Assembly: GCF_000218625.1 (NCBI RefSeq)
Contig: NC_015672.1
Coordinates: forward strand, 1,240,001-1,304,000
Length of the DNA: 64,000 nt
Direction: 5' to 3'
DNA from: Flexistipes sinusarabici DSM 4947
GTDB lineage: Bacteria > Chrysiogenota > Deferribacteres > Deferribacterales > Flexistipitaceae
Made by a program: the position numbers and the translations under genes. This document shows positions 17,711-26,751 of the stretch, one piece after another; the stretch's first letter is position 1; each line of letters opens with the position of its first letter. The notes under the pieces are model-generated. The model searched no databases. It was given only the letters and a program-made list of their open reading frames with translations, and had not been told where the DNA came from.

Positions 17711-18530
17711 CTGTTTTATAGGATGTGACAAATCTGTTGAAAAATCCGAGCTGCTTATTTTTGGCGCACCGTATGATGGCACGAGCAGTTTCCGCCCCGG
17801 CTCAAGATTTGCTCCGGATAAAATAAGAGAAGCCTCTTACGGGCTTGAAACATACAGCCCCGATTACGATATGGATATCGAAGATTTAAACGTTGGCGAT
17901 ATAGGCAATGTGGAATTTCCTTTCGGTGAAAAAGATAAAGTTTTTAAGGAAATAAGAAGTTGTACCGCTAATCTTTTGGATATGAATAAAAAAATATTAT
18001 GTCTCGGAGGGGAACATCTTATAACACTGCCCATTATTGAGGAACTCAGCAGGATACATGGTAATTTGAAACTGATACATATGGATGCACATGCAGATAT
18101 GCGTGATACATATATAAGTGAAAAACTTTCCCATGCTACAGTATTAAACAATATCACTGAACTAATTGGTCATAAAAACATTTTTCATTACGGTATTAGA
18201 AGCGGAACACGGGAAGAGTTTGATAAGATTGCCAAATTCAACAATCTAAACATGAAAAACGGCAAATTGTCTGAAAATATCGGGGATGATCCTGTTTACC
18301 TTACAATTGATTTGGACATCCTTGACACATCTGTTCTTCCCGGAACAGGCACACCGGAACCCGGCGGACTTACTTTTAAAGAATTATCGGAACTCCTTTT
18401 CTCCTTTAAAGGCTTTAATTTTGTCGGAGCTGATGTGGTGGAGCTGGCACCTGACTATGACATTACCGGAGTATCAAGTATAGTAGCTGCAAAAGTCGTT
18501 AGAAATGCTATCTGTACACTATTAAGCTAA
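17694..18530 (+). CDS. speB: Agmatinase (ureohydrolase family)
   Basis: The enzyme hydrolyses agmatine to putrescine and urea with a di-manganese centre. The metal ligands are seen in GGEHLITLPI, LIHMDAHADMRD and LTIDLDILDTSVLPGTGTPEPGG. The length from ATG 17694 (278 residues) is usual. AAGGAAAC precedes the ATG, and an earlier frame start at 17676 lies deeper in speE without support. The neighbouring arginine decarboxylase argues for agmatine rather than arginine as substrate. It is the last gene of the operon; no clear terminator follows. Confidence 0.93.
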   Translation: MKTISNCFIGCDKSVEKSELLIFGAPYDGTSSFRPGSRFAPDKIREASYGLETYSPDYDMDIEDLNVGDIGNVEFPFGEKDKVFKEIRSCTANLLDMNKKILCLGGEHLITLPIIEELSRIHGNLKLIHMDAHADMRDTYISEKLSHATVLNNITELIGHKNIFHYGIRSGTREEFDKIAKFNNLNMKNGKLSENIGDDPVYLTIDLDILDTSVLPGTGTPEPGGLTFKELSELLFSFKGFNFVGADVVELAPDYDITGVSSIVAAKVVRNAICTLLS

Positions 18531-18713
18531 AAAATATTTTAAAAAAGGCCGTATTGGTATTGTTTTGCAACTTATTGATAACAAAGAGTCTGAAATTTCC
18601 CAAAGTGGCAAAATAAAACAAAAATCCTTGTAAGTACTACAAAAAAAGAAAAAAATCAAAAATTGTATTTGAAATATTCCTGTTCTTAAGCTATAAAAAT
18701 ATTAACGTTCATA

Positions 18714-18736
18714 GCGCAGATGCGCACAATTATAAT
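18714..18736 (+). promoter_or_regulatory. Palindrome and -10 element upstream of HU gene
   Basis: GCGCAGATGCGC (18714-18725, 5-2-5 perfect inverted repeat) precedes TATAAT (18731-18736). The -35 is poor (TTCATA, 18708-18713). The palindrome sits between -35 and -10, where a repressor would interfere with the polymerase. Confidence 0.45.
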
Positions 18737-18754
18737 TGAGAATAGGAGGAAACT

Positions 18755-19027
18755 GTGAACAAAAAAGAATTGATTGAAAAAATGGCTGACAAAGCCGGTC
18801 TTAAAAAGACTGAAGCAGAAAAAGCACTGAAAGCTTTTGAGGAATCAGTAGTTGACACTCTTAAAAATGGTGACAAGGTTACTCTTGTAGGTTTTGGTAC
18901 TTTTGCTGTTTCCGAAAGAAAGGCCAGAAAGGGGAGAAATCCGCAAACCGGACAGGAAATCAATATACCGGCCAAAAAAGCTCCTAAATTTGTTCCCGGT
19001 AAACTTTTTAAAGATTCTGTGAAATAA
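18755..19027 (+). CDS. hup: HU-family nucleoid DNA-binding protein
   Basis: The 90-residue protein has the full HU/IHF fold: MNKKELIEKMADKAGLKKTE, then VTLVGFGTFAVSERKARKGRNPQTGQEI with the DNA-intercalating beta-arm, and KAPKFVPGKLFKDSVK. It bends and compacts DNA as a homodimer. The start is GTG 18755 after a strong AGGAGG. It is alone between its own promoter and terminator. Confidence 0.96.
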   Translation: MNKKELIEKMADKAGLKKTEAEKALKAFEESVVDTLKNGDKVTLVGFGTFAVSERKARKGRNPQTGQEINIPAKKAPKFVPGKLFKDSVK

Positions 19028-19037
19028 CTGTTTTTAT

Positions 19038-19066
19038 AAAGGCTTCCATATAATGGAAGCCTTTCT
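19038..19066 (+). terminator. Hairpin terminator after HU gene
   Basis: AAAGGCTTCCAT, loop ATA, ATGGAAGCCTTT (12-bp perfect stem), then CTTGTTT; the T-run is short. Confidence 0.8.
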
Positions 19067-19132
19067 TGTTTACAGCCATTCAATGATCATGTTTAACTTT
19101 CCAAATCCTTTTAAAAATATTATTTTGCCCTC

Positions 19133-19690
19133 ATGAAAAGAAAATTTTTGGGCAGCAAGATTAAAAGTTACAGAAGATCCCAGGGGCTGAGCCTGCAGAG
19201 TGTTGCCGAAAAAATAGGCAAGACAAAAAGCTATTTGTCCATGATAGAAAACTCAAAAGCCGTTCCATCTCTTTCTACGCTAAGAGATATTGCAACATGC
19301 CTTGGTATCACAATAGCCGATTTTTTTGACGAGGAGGCAAACAATAATTCAAAAGTTTTTAAAGAAACATTTCAATTCAATAACGATGCCAGAATAATCC
19401 ACTCCAAAAAAAATGAATACAATTTATACCTGTTAATTCAGAATCAAACATTTAAAATGAAAACATATATTGTTGAGCTGCTCCCTTTTGGAGGATATTC
19501 TCAGGAGTTGCGCCATGAAGGGCAGGAGCAAGGGCTGGTACTGGAAGGCCAAATCTCTCTTTATCTTGATGAACATGAATACACTCTTAACAAAGGCGAT
19601 TATTTTTATTTTTATTCCAATAAAAAACACAAAGTCACCAATAAATCCGAAGAGAAGGCGAAAATTTACTGGGTATATTTGCCTGAATAA
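19133..19690 (+). CDS. XRE-cupin transcriptional regulator
   Basis: Residues 1-66 form a lambda-repressor-like HTH (IKSYRRSQGLSLQSVAEKIGKTKSYLSMIENSKAVPSLSTLRDIA). Residues ~105-183 form a small cupin (GYSQELRHEGQEQGLVLEGQI...LNKGDYFYFYSNKKHKV), the typical effector domain of this group. PuuR-type members control polyamine or amino-acid genes; the neighbours here are the spermidine operon and the aryl-CoA ligase/Liv operon, so either could be the target (inference). No ribosome site precedes ATG 19133. A TATTAT at 19118-19123 would place the transcript start at or near the ATG. Confidence 0.88.
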   Translation: MKRKFLGSKIKSYRRSQGLSLQSVAEKIGKTKSYLSMIENSKAVPSLSTLRDIATCLGITIADFFDEEANNNSKVFKETFQFNNDARIIHSKKNEYNLYLLIQNQTFKMKTYIVELLPFGGYSQELRHEGQEQGLVLEGQISLYLDEHEYTLNKGDYFYFYSNKKHKVTNKSEEKAKIYWVYLPE

Positions 19691-19710
19691 AATTTTGTTA
19701 GCAATAAGGG

Positions 19711-19742
19711 CTAAGTGTTAAGTGTTAAGTACTAAGTTTTAA
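19711..19742 (-). repeat. Degenerate heptamer array, family B copy 2 (inverted)
   Basis: On the minus strand the array reads as AACTTAG, TACTTAA, CACTTAA, CACTTAG. It is the inverted partner of the 19881-19930 array. Confidence 0.65.
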
Positions 19743-19880
19743 TGCAAGATTTATTTATTTTAATAATATTTGAAATAATGTTCAATGTTAGTGAAAGTGG
19801 ACGTAAATAGTTATTTGTTGTTATTAGTGGCTATTTATTGGGAAAAGCCTCCCCGCCGAAATAACTAAAGTTGATGAAGG

Positions 19881-19930
19881 TACTTAAAACTTAGCTCTTA
19901 GCACTTAATGCTTAATACTAAACACTCAAA
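19881..19930 (+). repeat. Degenerate heptamer array, family B copy 3
   Basis: Seven ACTTARC-like units (ACTTAAA, ACTTAGC, TCTTAGC, ACTTAAT, GCTTAAT, ACTAAAC, ACTCAAA). The unique left flank (AAATAACTAAA...GAAGGTACT) is shared with the 34546 copy, so the element is more than a simple tandem repeat. Confidence 0.7.
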
Positions 19931-20054
19931 GGTTAAATAATATTTGACTTAAATTTTCAAGTTTGATATTTAATTAAAATAGAGTTTTAAGTTGGCAGAA
20001 ATGTTTTCAAACATCCGGCCGGTATAAATAAAAATTACAAATACGGAGTTATCT

Positions 20055-21353
20055 ATGATTTGGAATAACGAGTTCGAAACACTCCCGCCTGAAGCTCTGG
20101 AAGCATTGCAGTTAAAACGTCTTAAAAATATTGTGGAGAAAGTATACGCTACTGTTCCTTTTTACAGGAAAAGGTTTAACGAATATGGTATAACTCCCGA
20201 TGATATAAAATCTTTGTCTGATCTTCAGAAGCTTCCGTTTACCACTAAGCAGGATTTGAGGGATAATTACCCTTTTGGTATGTTCGCTGTACCGAAGGAG
20301 CAGGTTGTCCGGATACATGCATCCAGCGGAACAACCGGGAAACCGACAGTTGTAGGTTATACAAAGAGAGATATTGAGCACTGGGCAGAACTTATGGCCA
20401 GAACTTTTTCAGCAGCCGGTGTCAAGAAGGGTGATGTGCTTCAAAATGCTTACGGTTACGGCCTTTTCACAGGCGGTCTTGGCGCACATTACGGAGCGGA
20501 ACTCCTGGGAGCATCAGTGATACCGATTTCAGGGGGAAACTCCAAAAAGCAGATTATGATTATGAAGGATTTCGGTACCACCGCTATTTCCTGCACACCA
20601 TCTTATGCCTTAAGTCTCTATGAAGTAGCCCAGGAAGAAGGTATTGATCTTAAAGATCTTCCGGTAAAGGTAGGTGTATTTGGTGCAGAACCCTGGACAG
20701 ACAGCATGAGAAAGGAAATTGAAGATAAGTGGGATATAGATGCTGTGGACATATACGGTTTAAGTGAGGTAATCGGTCCCGGGGTTGCTTTTGAATGTTT
20801 GGAAGCCAAGAAAGGCATGCATATAAACGAAGATCATTTTATTGTAGAAATTATTGATCCTGAAACCGGAGAAGTTAAACCGTTCGGAGAAGAAGGGGAA
20901 ATAGTATTCACAACAATTACCAAAGAAGCTATCCCAATAATAAGATACAGGACAAGAGACATAACCCGTCTGATTAAGGAACCCTGCCGCTGCGGAAGAA
21001 CTTTTGCACGCATGGAAAAAGTGACAGGCCGTACGGACGATATGATGATTATAAGAGGGGTAAACGTATTCCCATCACAAATTGAATCGATACTGATGGA
21101 AACAAAAGGGACTCTGTCCCATTATCAGCTTGTGGTGGACAGGGTCAATAATCTCGATACACTGGAAGTTTGGGTGGAAGTTGGCGAAGAGTTTTTCTCG
21201 GATGAAATAAAAGTACTCCAGCAGTTTTCAAAATCTTTGGAAAGAAACATTAAAGATATTATAGGTGTTACTGCTAAGGTAAAACTTGTGGAACCGAAAA
21301 CATTGGAAAGAAGTCAGGGTAAAGCTCAGAGAGTAATTGACAAAAGGAAATAA
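20055..21353 (+). CDS. paaK: Phenylacetate-CoA ligase (aryl-acid:CoA ligase), copy 1
   Basis: The 432-residue adenylate-forming enzyme activates aryl acids such as phenylacetate to CoA thioesters with ATP. The P-loop-like motif is [41 protein letters not shown] and the C-terminal [20 protein letters not shown] match PaaK. It also carries the CRCG cysteine pair. It heads a run of nearly adjacent genes: ACT protein, two binding proteins, LivHMGF and a second PaaK. In anaerobes such sets often go with indolepyruvate oxidoreductase (not in this window) in aromatic amino-acid degradation. ATG 20055 is preceded by ACGGAG. Confidence 0.94.
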   Translation: MIWNNEFETLPPEALEALQLKRLKNIVEKVYATVPFYRKRFNEYGITPDDIKSLSDLQKLPFTTKQDLRDNYPFGMFAVPKEQVVRIHASSGTTGKPTVVGYTKRDIEHWAELMARTFSAAGVKKGDVLQNAYGYGLFTGGLGAHYGAELLGASVIPISGGNSKKQIMIMKDFGTTAISCTPSYALSLYEVAQEEGIDLKDLPVKVGVFGAEPWTDSMRKEIEDKWDIDAVDIYGLSEVIGPGVAFECLEAKKGMHINEDHFIVEIIDPETGEVKPFGEEGEIVFTTITKEAIPIIRYRTRDITRLIKEPCRCGRTFARMEKVTGRTDDMMIIRGVNVFPSQIESILMETKGTLSHYQLVVDRVNNLDTLEVWVEVGEEFFSDEIKVLQQFSKSLERNIKDIIGVTAKVKLVEPKTLERSQGKAQRVIDKRK

Positions 21354-21369
21354 CGTTAAGGAGGAAATG

Positions 21370-21801
21370 ATGAAGATTAAACAGATTTCCGTATTTATAG
21401 AGAATATATCCGGCCGTTTGTATGAAGTCACAGAACTTTTGGGAGAAAACAACATAAACATAAGGGCACTGTCCCTGGCTGATACCTCAGATTTTGGAAT
21501 CCTTCGCCTGATTGTAAATGACCCTGACAAGGCCTATGACCTCTTGAAACAAAACGATTTTACGGTTGGCAGAACGGATGTGATTGCAGTTGAAGTGCCG
21601 GATGTCCCCGGTGGTTTGGCAAGTGTTTTAAAAGCCCTAAGGGATGCGGATGTTAATGTGGAATATATGTACGCATTTGTGGAGAGAAGCGGAGACTGTG
21701 CTGTTATGATTTTTCGTTTTGACGAAACTGATAAAGCAGTTGAAGCACTTAATAATGCCGGTTTTACAACAATTAAAGGTGAAAAAATATACGGTCTTTA
21801 A
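21370..21801 (+). CDS. Tandem ACT-domain protein
   Basis: The ~143-residue protein consists of two ACT modules: [32 protein letters not shown] and [29 protein letters not shown] domains bind amino acids, and stand-alone pairs like this commonly accompany paaK/ior genes. Two adjacent ATGs (21367, 21370) follow AAGGAGG; 21370 has the better spacing. It lies 16 bp after paaK. A role in sensing an aromatic or branched amino acid is likely but inferred. Confidence 0.9.
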   Translation: MKIKQISVFIENISGRLYEVTELLGENNINIRALSLADTSDFGILRLIVNDPDKAYDLLKQNDFTVGRTDVIAVEVPDVPGGLASVLKALRDADVNVEYMYAFVERSGDCAVMIFRFDETDKAVEALNNAGFTTIKGEKIYGL

Positions 21802-21818
21802 TAAGAAGGGGGAGATAT

Positions 21819-22943
21819 ATGAAAAAACTAACATTTATTTTGCTTATTTTAGTAATTTCAACAGTTTGTTACGCAGAAATCCGTCTGGGAGCTCTTTTCT
21901 CAACCACAGGTCCTGCTTCCTTTCTGGGGATGCCGGAAAAACAAACCCTGGAAATGCTGGTGGAAGAAGCCAACAGTAACGGCGGAATTAACGGGGAAAA
22001 GATAGAACTGTTTTTATATGACACCAGGGGAATCGATGCCGAAGCAAGGAAAAAATTTATACGTCTTGTAAAAAAAGACAGGGTGGATGCTGTAATAGGC
22101 CCCACCAGAAGCGGATCTACACTTGCAATTAAAGAACTGGCAGGCAGATTTGAAATGCCTCTGATTTCTTGTGCATCAAGTGATCGTATCATAGAACCAA
22201 TCAATCCTTTTGTTTTTAAAGTAGCTCCATCAGATACACTTGCTGTTAGAAAAATTTACTCATATTTGAAAGGTAAGGGGCAGAAAAGGGTTGCCATAAT
22301 AACCGCTCAGAACGGCTACGGCGATTCAGGTAGGACAGCTCTTCTTAATGAAGCTAAAAAAATGGGTATCAATATTGTTGCTGATGAAAAATTCAGAGAT
22401 AATGACAGAGATATGACATCGCAGCTGACAAAAATAGCTGAAGCAGATCCGGATGCAATTATATGCTGGGGTGTAGGACCTGCACCGGCAATTGTTGCCA
22501 AAAATTACAAACAGCTCCAGTTGGATGCTACGCTGTTTATGAGTCACGGTGTGGCTTCAAAGAAATTTATAAAACTGGCTGGCAGTGCTGCTGAGGGTAT
22601 AATTCTTCCAGCAGGCAGACTGCTGGTTGCGGAAAAACTTCCGGACAGCAATAGATTCAAAAGTATGCTGTTAGAATATAAGAACGCTTACGAGAAGCGC
22701 TTTGACAGCTCGGTATCCACATTCGGAGGCCATGCATATGACGCATTTCAAATATTTAAAAAAGCATACAACAACTCTGTTGAGAAGAATATTAAAATAA
22801 CTGAAGCTATTGAGAATATAAAAGGTTATCTGGGAACATACGGAGAGTTTAACTTTTCTCAACATGACCATAACGGCCTTGATATGAATGCTTTTATCAT
22901 GCTTAAAATTCAAAATGGAGACTGGCAGCTGCTTAATAAATAA
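21819..22943 (+). CDS. livJ: Branched-chain/aromatic amino-acid-type ABC substrate-binding protein, copy 1
   Basis: The 374-residue protein has a cleavable signal peptide (ends TVCYA|E) and no lipobox, so it is a free periplasmic binding protein of the LivJ type I fold. IRLGALFSTTGPASFLGMPEKQ, VDAVIGPTRSGSTLAIKEL and DAIICWGVGPAPAIVAKN are conserved with its neighbour. It is a tandem paralogue of the next gene; most of the length aligns without gaps. A terminator between the two suggests that the upstream copy can be expressed separately. Ligand unknown; paaK context suggests aryl acids or aromatic amino acids. Confidence 0.92.
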   Translation: MKKLTFILLILVISTVCYAEIRLGALFSTTGPASFLGMPEKQTLEMLVEEANSNGGINGEKIELFLYDTRGIDAEARKKFIRLVKKDRVDAVIGPTRSGSTLAIKELAGRFEMPLISCASSDRIIEPINPFVFKVAPSDTLAVRKIYSYLKGKGQKRVAIITAQNGYGDSGRTALLNEAKKMGINIVADEKFRDNDRDMTSQLTKIAEADPDAIICWGVGPAPAIVAKNYKQLQLDATLFMSHGVASKKFIKLAGSAAEGIILPAGRLLVAEKLPDSNRFKSMLLEYKNAYEKRFDSSVSTFGGHAYDAFQIFKKAYNNSVEKNIKITEAIENIKGYLGTYGEFNFSQHDHNGLDMNAFIMLKIQNGDWQLLNK

Positions 22944-23041
22944 TCAAAAAGTCACTCAGTACTCAGATTATTGGTTTGGTTGATGAAAGGCAATAAATAC
23001 AATAGTTATTTAAAACAAAAACCGTATTAACAAGCTATTTT

Positions 23042-23070
23042 AAAGCGGTTGTATCAACAGCCGCTTTTTT
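23042..23070 (+). terminator. Internal terminator between the two binding-protein genes
   Basis: AAAGCGGTTGT pairs with ACAGCCGCTTT (one T-G pair) around ATCA, followed by TTT. It sits 19 bases ahead of the second livJ ATG, inside the presumed operon, so it probably acts as a partial terminator that favours the first half. Confidence 0.8.
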
Positions 23071-23088
23071 ATAAAACAGGGGGATAAT

Positions 23089-24210
23089 ATGAAAAAGTTG
23101 TTGGGAGTTGTATTGATACTTGTATTAGCCGTTCCTCTCTATGCAGAGATAAGGCTGGGAGCTCTTTTTGCTGTAACGGGGCCTGCTTCTTTTTTGGGTT
23201 TGCCGGAAAAGCAAACGTTGGAGATGTTGGTGGAAGAAGTTAACAAAGAAGGCGGAATTGCCGGTGAAAATGTCAAGTTGTTCCTTTATGACACAAAAGG
23301 CCTGGACAGTGAAGCGAGGAAAAAGTTTATTCGGCTGGTGAAAAAAGACAAAGTGGATGCTGTAATTGGTCCCACCCGATCAGGATCAACACTTGCAATC
23401 AAAGAACTGGCTGAAAGGTACAAAACTCCACTTTTGTCCTGCGCAGCCAGTAAAAGAATAGTGCAGCCGCTGAGCAAATATGTTTTCAAATCACCACAGT
23501 CTGATACACATGCCGTTGGGAAAATTTATAATTTCCTGCGTAAAAAAGGTAAGAGTAAAGTTGCAATTATTACTGCACAAAACGGCTTCGGCGATTCAGG
23601 ACGTACAGAATTGTTAGAGCTTGCAGACGAATATGGAATGAAAATTGTGGCAGATGAAAAATTCAGGGATACAGACAAAGATATGACATCGCAGCTGACA
23701 AAAATATCCGAAACAAACCCCGATGCGATTATCTGCTGGGGAGTGGGGCCTGCGCCTGCTTTGGTGGCAAAAAATGCGAGACAGCTTGGCCTTGACTCCA
23801 TGCTGATTATGAGTCACGGTGTGGCTTCCAAAAAATTCATTGGATTGGCAGGAGAAGCTGCAGAAGGCATTATTTTGCCTGCGGGAAGATTGCTGGTTGC
23901 AGACAGGCTTGATAAAGACAGTAAATACCGTAGTGTTCTTTTGAAATATAAAGAAGCATATGAAAAACGATATGATTCCTCAGTATCCACATTCGGCGGG
24001 CATGCATATGATGCTTTTATGATGTTTAAATACGGCATCGAAAAAGGCGGGAAAGAAGTGGATAAAATGATCTCTGCAATTGAAAGCAGGGGACCTTTTA
24101 TAGGTACCGCCGGAAAATTTAATATTACCGCAACCGATCACAACGGTCTGGATAAATCAGCTTTTGTTATGTTAAAAATACACAATGGAGACTGGGAGCT
24201 TATAAACTAA
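23089..24210 (+). CDS. livJ: Branched-chain/aromatic amino-acid-type ABC substrate-binding protein, copy 2
   Basis: The 373-residue paralogue of the preceding gene has signal peptide MKKLLGVVLILVLAVPLYA|E. The same blocks occur (LGALFAVTGPASFLGLPEKQ, SHGVASKKFIGLAGEAAEGI, DSSVSTFGGHAYDAF). Differences cluster in the middle lobe (for example SKRIVQPLSKYVFKSPQSD against SDRIIEPINPFVFKVAPSD), which may shift ligand range. The stop is followed directly by the livH ATG (no gap), so this copy is the one tightly coupled to the permease. Confidence 0.92.
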   Translation: MKKLLGVVLILVLAVPLYAEIRLGALFAVTGPASFLGLPEKQTLEMLVEEVNKEGGIAGENVKLFLYDTKGLDSEARKKFIRLVKKDKVDAVIGPTRSGSTLAIKELAERYKTPLLSCAASKRIVQPLSKYVFKSPQSDTHAVGKIYNFLRKKGKSKVAIITAQNGFGDSGRTELLELADEYGMKIVADEKFRDTDKDMTSQLTKISETNPDAIICWGVGPAPALVAKNARQLGLDSMLIMSHGVASKKFIGLAGEAAEGIILPAGRLLVADRLDKDSKYRSVLLKYKEAYEKRYDSSVSTFGGHAYDAFMMFKYGIEKGGKEVDKMISAIESRGPFIGTAGKFNITATDHNGLDKSAFVMLKIHNGDWELIN

Positions 24211-25074
24211 ATGCAGTTCATTTACTCAGGAATTACCAGCGGAAGTATATTTGCTTTGGTAGCGCTTGGATTTAACATAATTTACAATACCACCGGTATT
24301 ATTAATTTTGCCCAGGGCGAATTTGTTATGATAGGCGGGATGCTCATATATACACTGTTATCAATATATGGGCTCCCGTTTTTAATTGCAGCTCCACTCG
24401 CTTTAATGGCTGCACTTATACTGGGGGCAATTTTTGAACGTGTTTTTATAAAAAGTGTACGTTCCCCCAACGAAATAAAGCTGATTACAATTACGATAGC
24501 TGCCTCAATCATCTTAAGAGGGCTGGGAATGGTTATATGGGGGAGAAACTCATTAAGCGTTGATGCTTATGTGCCTTATAAAATACTGGAGTTACCCGCA
24601 GGCACCCTTACATCTAACAGCCTGCTCGTTATAATAGTTTCACTAATTACGGCATTTAGTCTTTCATTGTTTTTCAAAAGGTCGTCTTTGGGGAAAGCTT
24701 TCAGGGCGTGCTACGATGATAAAATTGCCGCTGGGATATGCGGTGTGGATGTCAGTAAAATAAGAATGCTTGCCTTTGCAATTGCAGCACTTCTTGGTGT
24801 TATAGCTGGAATCGTTACCACTCCTATCACTTATGTGACTTACACTGACGGTATCATGACAGGGTTGAAAGGATTTGCCGCAGCCATTCTGGGCGGACTG
24901 GGCAGCTTCTGGGGCGGTGTAGCCGGAGGTCTTTTGCTTGGTATCTTTGAAGGTTTTTTCGCCTCTGTGTTTTCATCAGGGTATAAAGATGCATTCGCTT
25001 TTCTGGTAATTCTTGCGGTTTTGTTTTTGAGACCGAAAGGCTTGTTCGGGAAAAAGAAGGCTGAACGTTTATGA
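24211..25074 (+). CDS. livH: LivH-type ABC permease
   Basis: The 287-residue inner-membrane protein has about eight hydrophobic segments and the LivH signature (SGSIFALVALGFNIIYNTTGIINFAQGEFVMIG, and the EAA-like ACYDDKIAAGICGVDVSKIRMLAF). It forms the transport channel with LivM. It begins directly after the binding-protein stop and overlaps livM by four bases (ATGA). Confidence 0.94.
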   Translation: MQFIYSGITSGSIFALVALGFNIIYNTTGIINFAQGEFVMIGGMLIYTLLSIYGLPFLIAAPLALMAALILGAIFERVFIKSVRSPNEIKLITITIAASIILRGLGMVIWGRNSLSVDAYVPYKILELPAGTLTSNSLLVIIVSLITAFSLSLFFKRSSLGKAFRACYDDKIAAGICGVDVSKIRMLAFAIAALLGVIAGIVTTPITYVTYTDGIMTGLKGFAAAILGGLGSFWGGVAGGLLLGIFEGFFASVFSSGYKDAFAFLVILAVLFLRPKGLFGKKKAERL

Positions 25075-26012
25075 GAAAGATAAATTACCCTTTTTTAATA
25101 TTTGTTTTGGTCGTTTTGATTGCTGCAAAGTTGCTGATAAAAAATGAATATTATTTAAGTATTGTTATCTTCGGGATGTTCAATGCTATAAACGCCTCAT
25201 GTTTCAACTTACTTTTAGGATATACGGGGATTATTTCTCTTGGTCAGGCTGCATTTTACGGAATCGGTGCCTATTTTGCCGTCATTGTCGCCGCTTCTTT
25301 CGGTATTAATCCTGTGCTTGCAATTTTTCTGGCAAGCTTATTCAGTGCACTTACTGCTTTCATAGTGGGATACCCCACTTTAAAACTTCACGGGCATTAT
25401 CTGGCTATGGCCACCCTCGGATTTGGTATGATTATTTATGTGCTTATGAATGAGATGGCTTTTATTACAGGGGGACCTTCCGGCTTTTTGGATATTAGCA
25501 AGTTTAGTTTCCTTGGAATTTCTATTTATGGCGAACACAGTTTTTATGTTTTTGTTGCAATAATGTTTTTTATTTTTACAGTATTATTTGAAATGTTTGA
25601 CAAATCATATTTATCTTACAAACTGAAGTTTATAAAAGAATCTGAGTTTGCCTCAAAATCTTTCGGTATTAACATATTTAAAACTAAATTACTGGTTTTT
25701 TCTATTGCAGCCGGCATAACTGCATTTAATGGTGGTATTTATGCATATTACTCAGGATTTATAAGTCCTGTATCTTTTAATTTCAACTATTCCATTGAGC
25801 TTCTGACAATGGCAATTGTAGGCGGGTTAGGGACAGTGCCCGGCGGAATTATAGGAGCAGCTGTTCTGACCGCTTTGCCAGAATTTATGGCTTCTATTGA
25901 AGATTATGAGATGATTCTTTACGGTTGTTTTCTTGCTATTACTATAATATTTTTACCGGGCGGTCTTACGGGACTTATAAAGAGGATACTTAATAAAAAT
26001 GCTGCAGATTAA
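25071..26012 (+). CDS. livM: LivM-type ABC permease
   Basis: The 313-residue membrane protein carries the LivM blocks NLLLGYTGIISLGQAAFYGIGAYFA, PTLKLHGHYLAMATLGFGMII, and AIVGGLGTVPGGIIGAAVLTALPE. The intracellular loop KFIKESEFASKSFGINIFKTKLLVF is the likely ATPase-coupling region. It overlaps livH by four bases and livG by 14. Confidence 0.94.
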   Translation: MRKINYPFLIFVLVVLIAAKLLIKNEYYLSIVIFGMFNAINASCFNLLLGYTGIISLGQAAFYGIGAYFAVIVAASFGINPVLAIFLASLFSALTAFIVGYPTLKLHGHYLAMATLGFGMIIYVLMNEMAFITGGPSGFLDISKFSFLGISIYGEHSFYVFVAIMFFIFTVLFEMFDKSYLSYKLKFIKESEFASKSFGINIFKTKLLVFSIAAGITAFNGGIYAYYSGFISPVSFNFNYSIELLTMAIVGGLGTVPGGIIGAAVLTALPEFMASIEDYEMILYGCFLAITIIFLPGGLTGLIKRILNKNAAD

Positions 26013-26751
26013 AAATACAGGTATTAACTTTGGTGGTGTGAAGGCTCTTGACAATGTAAGTTTTAACGTGTCATACGGCCGTATTACTGCGCTGATCGGG
26101 CCTAACGGAGCCGGTAAAACTACACTTTTTAATATAATCACCGGTTTTCTTAAAAGCAATACCGGCGAAATTTTTTTTGAAAATGAAAACATTACAAATT
26201 CACAGCCTTACCATATATTTGCCAAAGGAATCTCACGAACTTTCCAAAATTTAAATCTTATTTCAGAAGTAAGCCTGAAAGAGAACCTATTATTGGGAAT
26301 AATAGGTAAAGACAACCCTTCATCTGTAAAAAGTTTATTAAGACTGAACGGCAAATACTGGAAAAGAGTGGAAAAGAAGATCCACCACTGTATGGAAATT
26401 ACCGGTATATCAGAGTGGTGTGATAAAAAAACCGATGAAGTGCCTTACGGCATTCTAAAATATCTTGAGATAGCAAGAGCTATAATTAATGAGCCAAAGA
26501 TCCTGTTGCTGGATGAGCCTGCAGCGGGACTTAACAATGTTGAGAAAGAAAATTTAATGGAACTTATAAAATTTTTAACAAGCAAAAATATGACAATATT
26601 TATGGTGGAACATGACATGAATTTCGTATCCAATCTGGCTGATAATGTTATATGCCTTAATTACGGAAAAGTGATTGCCAACGGCAGCTACGGGGAAATA
26701 AGGAGTAATGAGGAAGTTATAAAAGCTTACCTTGGAGATTCGGATGCTTAA
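25999..26751 (+). CDS. livG: LivG-type ABC ATPase
   Basis: The 250-residue ATPase has Walker A GPNGAGKTTL, a LivG-type insertion region, a signature loop that reads VPYGILKYLEIARAI (a noncanonical form of LSGGQ), Walker B ILLLDEPAAGLN and the switch His in MVEHDM. The C-terminal helix is of the BCA_ABC type (EEVIKAYLGD). The Y-G-x-x-K-Y form of the signature is usual for LivG. It overlaps both neighbours. Confidence 0.94.
   Translation: MLQIKNTGINFGGVKALDNVSFNVSYGRITALIGPNGAGKTTLFNIITGFLKSNTGEIFFENENITNSQPYHIFAKGISRTFQNLNLISEVSLKENLLLGIIGKDNPSSVKSLLRLNGKYWKRVEKKIHHCMEITGISEWCDKKTDEVPYGILKYLEIARAIINEPKILLLDEPAAGLNNVEKENLMELIKFLTSKNMTIFMVEHDMNFVSNLADNVICLNYGKVIANGSYGEIRSNEEVIKAYLGDSDA

Larger units (their letters stand above)
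19691..20054. other. 364-bp gap containing two opposed heptamer arrays
   Basis: No gene is supported here. Heptamer arrays at 19711-19742 and 19881-19930 are in opposite orientation and can pair imperfectly over about 30 bases around a 140-base loop. The rest is A/T-rich; a promoter for paaK is not clear, though TTGACT at 19943-19948 is a -35 candidate. Confidence 0.6.

Noticed and set aside
21819-24210. Two binding-protein genes considered as an assembly duplication
   Set aside because: They differ at many positions, have distinct signal peptides and different intergenic sequence, so they are real paralogues.
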